Of a stretch of DNA of 64,000 bases, positions 57,769-64,000 are shown piece after piece; the first letter of the stretch is position 1; every line of letters begins with the position of its first letter. The DNA comes from Aspergillus flavus. Lineage: Eukaryota; Ascomycota; Eurotiomycetes; Eurotiales; Aspergillaceae. The translations under genes were made by a program, and so were the position numbers. The notes under the pieces were generated by a model. That model ran no database searches. It saw only the letters and a list, made by a program, of their open reading frames with translations, and was not told where the DNA came from. The stretch is taken from the NCBI RefSeq assembly GCF_009017415.1, contig NC_092409.1, positions 2,294,001 through 2,358,000 of the forward strand. Direction: 5' to 3'.

Positions 57769-60353
57769 CTTGTCAAAGTGAATCAAGTCAGTCTCGGGGA
57801 GCTTTGCTGTTGAAATAGCAGATCGGTCACCGAAACGTGGCTCGACACGTCGTTTCAAAGCCTGAAACAACGATGATCGCGATCCTGGCTCATATAAGAC
57901 AATGAAATAAGAGATCTTTCGAAAATATCACCGCCGGAGCAAAGCAAACTAATATACGGAGGAAGGATCAGAAGCTCGTATGGTGCTACTATCACACGAA
58001 GCAGATATCCCTGTTACGCACATCTAGGGTGATGACATCTACCACGGAAAAACAAGACGGCCAAGATGGTCAAATGATTCCACGAATCCCAGGAGAGCAT
58101 CGAAGGACTCGCTGTTACGGTTACCCTCCATGAGCGCTGATCCTTGAACCAGTTAGGAGGACTCAGCCATGGAGATAAGGAGGGGAAGGACACCTGTCTC
58201 CGTCTGGGCGCTGACTTGTGGACGGGCGATATTAATTAGCACTCGGCGTTTCTGAACTGACCGTCGTTGGGTATCCCCAAGAAACGTGGGATGCAACACG
58301 AAGATGGACTACGATAAGGTTAGCCAGTACCACGAATAAGAGCAGGTCATATAGACTCACGCGTTCATGTTGTGGTCGGACGAATAAGGGCTTTGGTGGA
58401 GTGAAGGATGCTGGATAGCCAAGACTAACGGAGCTGAACGAAGGTTTGCGGGGAAACCCTATTAAATTTGCGGGGCGTTGTTGTTGATCATTTGCCAGAA
58501 TTTGGTTAAAACTGATAAGTGGCGATTTGAATTAATTCTCTAACAGTGGATTCATGATGATTATTGCAAGGAAGGCCGTGTTGTCCCAAAAGGACCGTTA
58601 GAGGGTGTGTTTCCTTCGCATATTCGATATAGGTAGGGTTTGGCCATTTAGGGCTTATCACTAAATCGTCAACGGTACTGAATAGTCGCTTCGGAAAGGG
58701 GAAGACTTGGAGCTGGACAAGGAATAATTTAAAAAAAAGAAAATTCATATAGATATCTTATCATAAAGCCCATTGTATAGTTATGGAGGGAAGTAAGTAC
58801 AATGTGAATGAACATACTGCAGATGCACCACGGTTTTTGTGGAATACTAGGCAGTATTGGACATATTATATATAAATATCTCTCTCCCCTAACCGTGTAA
58901 GGGTAAATCCCCATATTAAATGAGCATAGTCTTTATATGATCACTTCAGCATCCCGCTGAAAGGTTTAGAAGTTGAGGAAATTCTGATATCATTGCCCGC
59001 TAGTATATATATTTTTCAAATTGGCAAAAACGACAGCATGGCTCATACTTCCCTCTTCATCTGCCAACAATATTGATAGGGTTACACTGTGATATTGTTG
59101 TATTCTTGATCGCATGTAAGCTTCCCATGCTTTTGACTCAATAGTTTTTATGGAAGAAGCCGTTTTGTCTGCGTGCCTTGGACGCTGTGATGCTCCACTT
59201 GTTGAGGACAGAACGGCCAAAGGATATATATTGAAAGCCAAAATATTAATAGCAAAACTGATCTCGCAAGACATAGATAATGAATTTCCCGAAAAATAGG
59301 CAAAAACTGAGCCTTCTTAGCGTCGGTTTCCAAAGACCGACCGGCCGATGGTAACCATCATGGAGGGTTCGGCATCTCTAGGTAAACCAACAATAATTTA
59401 GTCCCTTGCCCAGCAGATAACATCCCCTGTGTAGCTCACTGACTACCTCGGCTGCTATATAATCCTCAAATCAAAATTAGTAAGGACAATAAATCTATTG
59501 ATAAGACAGTGGTTCGTCAACTTCATACGTTCTGGACACCCAAGCATCCTGGTCAGCAGTCGTGATCATGGACAATATAGTCGTTCTATTAACTCTGTGC
59601 ACACTCGTGTAGTAGAGTCAAATAAGCAATACATCCAGTATAAGTTCCTAGAATGACCGCCGCAACCGAATACTATGTAATCCTATAGCCGATCCATGTT
59701 CTTCCCATCAAGGTTTGTCCACAAAGTGCTGTCAACAAACCTAGAACATCTTTTCACACAGGCTAGCTGGACCAAACTTCCCATATCGAGGTTATTCCAA
59801 CTAGATGCAGTATACATGGAGAAATTAGCAGGCCATGTGCTATAAATTGGGACCGGGACAGATTATCTAGAGAATCCCGACAGGGCTGTCGGCCGAGTTA
59901 GGGTTTTGGTTCCCCACGGGCTCTGCTTCGGAACAACGGTGATCGACGCGCAGTCCCGACGGGTGTCCAAGCCCGAGGGTTTGACAAGATAAGATTGGTT
60001 GGGAATATTAGTACTATCCAAGAAAGGTTATCGCTTGTGATACACTGTATAAAAGGCTCGAGTCAGGCCATGTCCTACTCTGCGTTGGGGCGGGATTTGA
60101 ACATGAGGGGCATCGTGAAACATTAGTCAGAGCGCAGGGGTTCCACTGCGTTGGGTAAGTTGCTCGTGCGAATGAAAGGAGATGTGACTGACAGAGTGTC
60201 TAGGCCTAAGGGTTTTGTGGCATTTTCTCCTCTTGCACGAGCAGATCCCGAAAGAACAGATCATCGTCATGAGGCCCCTCTGTGGTCAAATCTTCGGAAG
60301 GGCTGGGAAGTTCGCAGTAGGATACTATAGGGATGTTAGGTCGTGAAAGCAAA
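57769..60353. other. AT-richer intergenic region, transporter upstream side
   Basis: It includes a probable N-terminal exon extension of the transporter (57861-57769) and a canonical intron signal farther upstream on the minus strand (58360-58309: GTGAGT donor, GGCTAACC branch, CGTAG acceptor) following ATG-AAC-GC at 58368. These suggest a spliced leader or first exon I could not join. The 58.5-59.4 kb part is AT-rich with frames of no recognised family. No intact transposon is visible. Confidence 0.45.
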
Positions 60354-60573
60354 GCCCGACAGCCGGGCGTACCGAATTGTATGATATGAAGTGAAAGGCA
60401 TGATGTGAAGGGCCTGGATTGAATATCAGCAAGCAATCGCAGGTATAAGTAGGAAGCGCTCTGACAGTCTTCAAGTTCTTTATCCATCATCTATCATCAA
60501 CCACAGCAGCAACAGCAAAGCTCACTCTAATCTTCATCACTTCTTTTGCATCGTGAAATCGATACTCCTTATC
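60354..60573 (+). repeat. Diverged direct repeat, copy 2 (nitrilase promoter)
   Basis: This aligns with 53867-54065 in the same orientation, with small insertions. It ends just before the nitrilase ATG, and its C/T-rich right end is probably the nitrilase transcription start and leader. Confidence 0.85.
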
Positions 60574-60578
60574 ACACA

Positions 60579-61910
60579 ATGGCACCAGTCTTAAAGAAGT
60601 ACAAGGCCGCAGCAGTCAATGCTGAGCCAGGATGGTTTGACCTCGAGGAATCCGTCAAGCGGACTATTCACTGGATCAATGAAGCTGGAAAGGCTGGTTG
60701 CAAGTTCATTGCTTTCCCCGAGCTTTGTACGTATCTTGCTATTTTTCATGAATACTCGTAACTTTATCACGGTCTGACAACTGCCACAGGGATCCCGGGC
60801 TACCCATACTGGGCCTGGAAGGTGAACTACCAGGAGAGTTTGCCACTGCTCAAGAAGTATCGCGAGAACAGTCTGCCCTCAGACTCTGAGGAGATGCGTC
60901 GCATTCGTGAGGCAGCCCGTGCCAACAAAATCTTTGTTTCCCTGGGCTATTCGGAACTGGATCTGGCCAGCCTTTACACCACTCAGGTCCTCATCTCTCC
61001 TACCGGCGATATTCTGAACCACCGTCGCAAGATCCGCGCTACCCACGTCGAGCGTCTGGTCTTCGGAGATGGTACCGGTGACACCACCGAGTCTGTTATT
61101 CAGACTGAGATCGGCCGCGTGGGACACTTGAACTGCTGGGAAAATATGAACCCTTTTATGAAAGCGTATGCCGCCTCCCTTGGTGAGCAGGTTCACGTTG
61201 CTGCTTGGCCACTGTATCCCGGAAAGGAGACACTGAAGTATCCCGACCCTTTCACCAACGTGGCTGAAGCCAATGCCGATGTAAGTCATACTCTGCCTGA
61301 CCGCTTCGTGATCTCCCTGCCTATCTCGCTCGCTCGTTCTGAGGTCTAATTGAAGTCTGCGCAGCTCGTTACTCCAGCCTATGCTATTGAGACGGGCACC
61401 TTCACCCTAGCACCTTGGCAAAGCATTACTGCTGAGGGTATCAAGCTGAACACGCCCCCTGGAAAGGAGCTCGAGGATCCCCACATCTACAATGGACATG
61501 GGCGTATCTTTGGCCCTGATGGACAAAATCTTGTTCCTCACCCTGACAAGGACTTCCAGGGTCTGCTGATTGTTGACGTGAGTTCTTCAATATGACCACT
61601 TTGGATGCAGGGTAGAAGATGCTAATCAGAACGCTAGATTGACCTTGATGAGTGCCATCTCTCCAAGTCCCTGGCTGACTTCGTAAGACCCCCGCTGATC
61701 CCCAATACTTATGCTGTACTGACATTGTTTCAGGGAGGACACTACATGCGTCCTGACCTCATTCGTCTTCTCGTCGATACAAACCGCAAGGATCTTGTTG
61801 TTCATGAGGATCGCGTAAATGGAGGAGTTGCTTACACGCGCACCGTTGATCGGGTGGGACTGTCGACGCCTTTGGAAGCTGCGACCCCCAATGGCGAGCA
61901 GGAAGAGTAG
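60579..61910 (+). CDS. Nitrilase / cyanide hydratase family enzyme
   Basis: Five exons, 60579-60726, 60790-61280, 61365-61577, 61638-61682, 61734-61910, give 357 residues, the length of fungal cyanide hydratases. These enzymes hydrate cyanide to formamide or hydrolyse nitriles and act as spiral filaments in the cytosol. The catalytic Glu-Lys-Cys triad is present: [17 protein letters not shown] (Glu48), [20 protein letters not shown] (Lys130) and [20 protein letters not shown] (Cys165). Other signatures are [39 protein letters not shown] and [20 protein letters not shown]. The match is closer to fungal cyanide hydratases and related aliphatic nitrilases than to plant NIT4; hydratase and nitrilase cannot be separated by eye. 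Its promoter is a repeat copy of the ima1 3' flank. Confidence 0.93.
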
Positions 61911-62311
61911 AGTCTGTTTCTGGCAGGCGCAATAAGGCGCAAGCAAAGTTATCTCTCCGCTTATTCAACTGTACCACTATTAAATGCAATACTTTTTTCC
62001 CCATCATCCGGCCAATTAGGGTTCCGCTGTCTCGGGTAAGCTTCGGTTCTTATTATCCTTTGACTTCCGGCTAAATCGTTTTCGACCACTTTAATCCACC
62101 AATGGCCAAAGCGGATTGACTTGGATATGCAACTGTCCTCATACAATGATGATCACCTCAATGGAGAAGATATCGGAAAGAACACCGGTCTTACCCGTCG
62201 TCGGTTCTAGCAGACGGAATATATACCACCTATTTGAAACTCGACAAGACCGGCCCATGTTATGTTTTTGCGGCATATAGAAACAAGCCCTATTCAGCAG
62301 CGTACCACATA
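61911..62311 (+). promoter_or_regulatory. Intergenic region upstream of the DUF2264 gene
   Basis: A 401-bp stretch between two genes on the same strand. It should carry the nitrilase 3' end and the DUF2264 promoter. The DUF2264 frame is open for 26 codons upstream of its ATG. Confidence 0.5.
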
Positions 62312-64000
62312 ATGTCAGTGCAAGCAAACGGAAAGACCCCAGTTCAGGCTTTCAGCCGATCACCTTTTCGCACCCGTCGCGATTTTCAAGACGCATGCCG
62401 GGCACTCCTTGATCCGCTCGTCCCGCGCTTTACAGCGGGATGCAGTCGAGTCAAGATAGGATCGTCAACGACCCGTTTCGACGAAGGTGGTGCCCAGATT
62501 GAGGGCTTCGCGCGACCCTTGTGGGGTCTAGCTGCTCTACTGGGAGGCGGATATCAATACCCAGAGGCAGTGCGTTGGTACCAGGGACTCATCAACGGGA
62601 CGGATCCCCACAGTCCAGAGTACTGGGGAGATATAGAGGATCTCGACCAGCGCATGGTGGAAATGTGTCCCCTCGGGTTTGCGTTGGCGGTCGCTCCGCA
62701 TGTATTCTGGGATCCGTTGACGATTCAGCAAAAACACAATGTTGCGAATTGGTTGGCTAGTATTAATGAGCGTGAAATGCCCAATACGAACTGGTATGAC
62801 CCTACACAGCGCATGGTTGCATAGATAGTAGCCCCAGAAGACTCACAACAGAACGCATTCAGGTTGTGGTTCCGGGTGTTTGCCAACCTGGGTCTGAGGA
62901 GAAACGGAGCACCTTATTCGCTCCCCCGTATCGAAGCTGATATGGACCACTTGGACACCTTCCATGTTGGTGGAGGATGGAGCAACGACGGCCCAAAGAG
63001 TCACCATCAGATGGATTACTACTCCGGCTCGTTTGCTATCCAATTCTTGCAGTTACTTTATTCGAGACTGGCCGCCGATTTTGACCCGCAACGGGCTGAA
63101 CGGTATCGAGAACGGGCGAGACAATTTGCCCTTGATTTCGTGTACTATTTTGACGCAGATGGTTTGTTTTCTCGCGGAACTGAACTGGCCCGCAATCAGT
63201 ACTGACTGTATGCCCTTTACTGACAGGAGCCGCCATCCCTTTCGGAAGGTCCATGACATATCGATTCGCCATGGCTGGGTTCTGGGGAGCGCTTGCCTTT
63301 GCGGACGTCGCGCCCCCGGCACCACTCACCTGGGGTGTTGTCAAGGGCCTTCTCTTGAGACATTTCCGTTGGTGGGCAACCCAAGAGGACATGTTCAGCA
63401 GCGACGGAACGCTGAATCTCGGATATTCATACGCGAACATGTACCTGACAGAGAACTACAATTCTCCTGGCTCACCCTACTGGTGTTGCCTTTCATTTGT
63501 CCCTCTGGTACTGGGAGAAACACACCCATTCTGGGCAGCCAAGGAGGAGCCATACCCAATTGCCTCCCTCTCACCCGTTGCAGCGCTCCAGTATCCCAAG
63601 CACATCGTAGTCCACCGTGGCGGACATTCATTCCTGCTCTCCTCCGGACAAGCCTGCCACTACCCCTTAAAGGCAACTCAGGCAAAGTACGGCAAATTCG
63701 CTTACAGCGCATCCTTTGGGTACTCCGTTCCGACAGGCTCTTACCAACTGGAACAACATGCCCCAGACAGTATGCTAGCACTCTCCGAAGACGGAGGAGA
63801 CATCTGGCAAACACGGCGACTGGCGATAAACGCACGCATCGAATACCACGATGATACCCCCGTGCTAGCCTCCTCCTGGAAACCCTGGTCAGACGTGGAA
63901 GTAGAAACGTACCTGATTCCTCCCCACGAAGAAAGCGAGAACTGGCATATCCGTGCGCACCGCGTTCGCACAGGACGAGATCTTATGACGTCCGAAGGCG
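62312..64000 (+). CDS. DUF2264 family protein, N-terminal part
   Basis: Exons 62312-62793, 62863-63161 and 63227 to the window edge (still open) give about 518 residues. DUF2264 proteins are widespread in fungi and bacteria and have an alpha/alpha-toroid-like pattern reminiscent of glycoside hydrolases or lyases; activity is not established. Signatures are [79 protein letters not shown] with [20 protein letters not shown], and [20 protein letters not shown] followed by [20 protein letters not shown]. Both introns (69 and 65 nt) have canonical signals. It lies 0.4 kb downstream of the nitrilase gene on the same strand. There is no signal peptide at the chosen start. Confidence 0.92.

Noticed and set aside
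58500..59400. AT-rich stretch as a RIP-mutated transposon relic
   Set aside because: No terminal repeats, target duplication or transposase-like frame was seen; RIP index would need computing.
60070..60165. tRNA-like B box (minus strand GTTCAAATCCC) upstream of the nitrilase gene
   Set aside because: No matching A box, acceptor stem or anticodon arm could be folded; at most a degenerate fragment.

Overview
This is a piece of a filamentous ascomycete nuclear genome. The proteins and gene structures read as Eurotiales, most likely Aspergillus or a close relative. Nearly every gene has short introns (about 48-240 nt) with GTRNGT-type donors, CTRAY branch sites and YAG acceptors. Promoters and leaders are pyrimidine-rich, intergenic DNA carries long A, T and G runs, and the housekeeping set is typical (rho1, ckiA, rgsA, ccz1, rtt106, alg14, ima1). 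I found no prokaryotic operons, CRISPR arrays or intact transposons. Exon borders were worked out by hand from splice signals and reading-frame continuity.

Layout. 1-13 kb: end of a GH47 alpha-mannosidase, a secreted M20 peptidase (-), a Ser/Pro-rich fungal protein (+), a nine-exon polynucleotide kinase/phosphatase (-), Mediator subunit 18 (-) and the 2-oxoglutarate dehydrogenase subunit Kgd4 (+). 13-20 kb: a doubtful small gene, a lineage-type hypothetical protein with an internal Glu/Gly microsatellite (-), a RUS/DUF647 membrane protein with a 13-nt micro-exon (+) and a tRNA-Gln (-). 20-36 kb: RGS protein RgsA (-), a gene-poor stretch of about 9 kb, casein kinase I CkiA (-) and another gene-poor stretch. 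36-54 kb: histone chaperone Rtt106 (-), mitochondrial ribosomal protein uL24m (-), Rho1 (+), Ccz1 (-), mitochondrial methionyl-tRNA formyltransferase (+), Alg14 (-) and inner nuclear membrane protein Ima1 (+).

54-64 kb looks accessory. A 6.3-kb segment holds a small Ala/Glu/Pro-rich protein, a 77-residue secreted peptide and an MFS sugar/quinate-type transporter (all -). It is bounded by two diverged direct repeats of about 200 bp. One copy is the 3' flank of ima1; the other is the promoter of a nitrilase/cyanide-hydratase gene (+). A DUF2264 gene (+) follows the nitrilase and runs off the window. The segment also holds a 29-bp inverted repeat and an unusual four-block repeat in which each block recurs inverted but in the order A-B-A'-B'. 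This is the part of the window most worth a second look.

The core genes are individual housekeeping functions rather than a pathway: membrane and wall signalling (Rho1, CkiA, RgsA), Rab7 activation (Ccz1), glycosylation (Alg14, GH47), mitochondrial translation and metabolism (uL24m, Fmt1, Kgd4), and nuclear functions (Pnk1, Med18, Rtt106, Ima1). A transporter + nitrilase + DUF2264 catabolic or detoxification module at the right end is an inference from proximity only.
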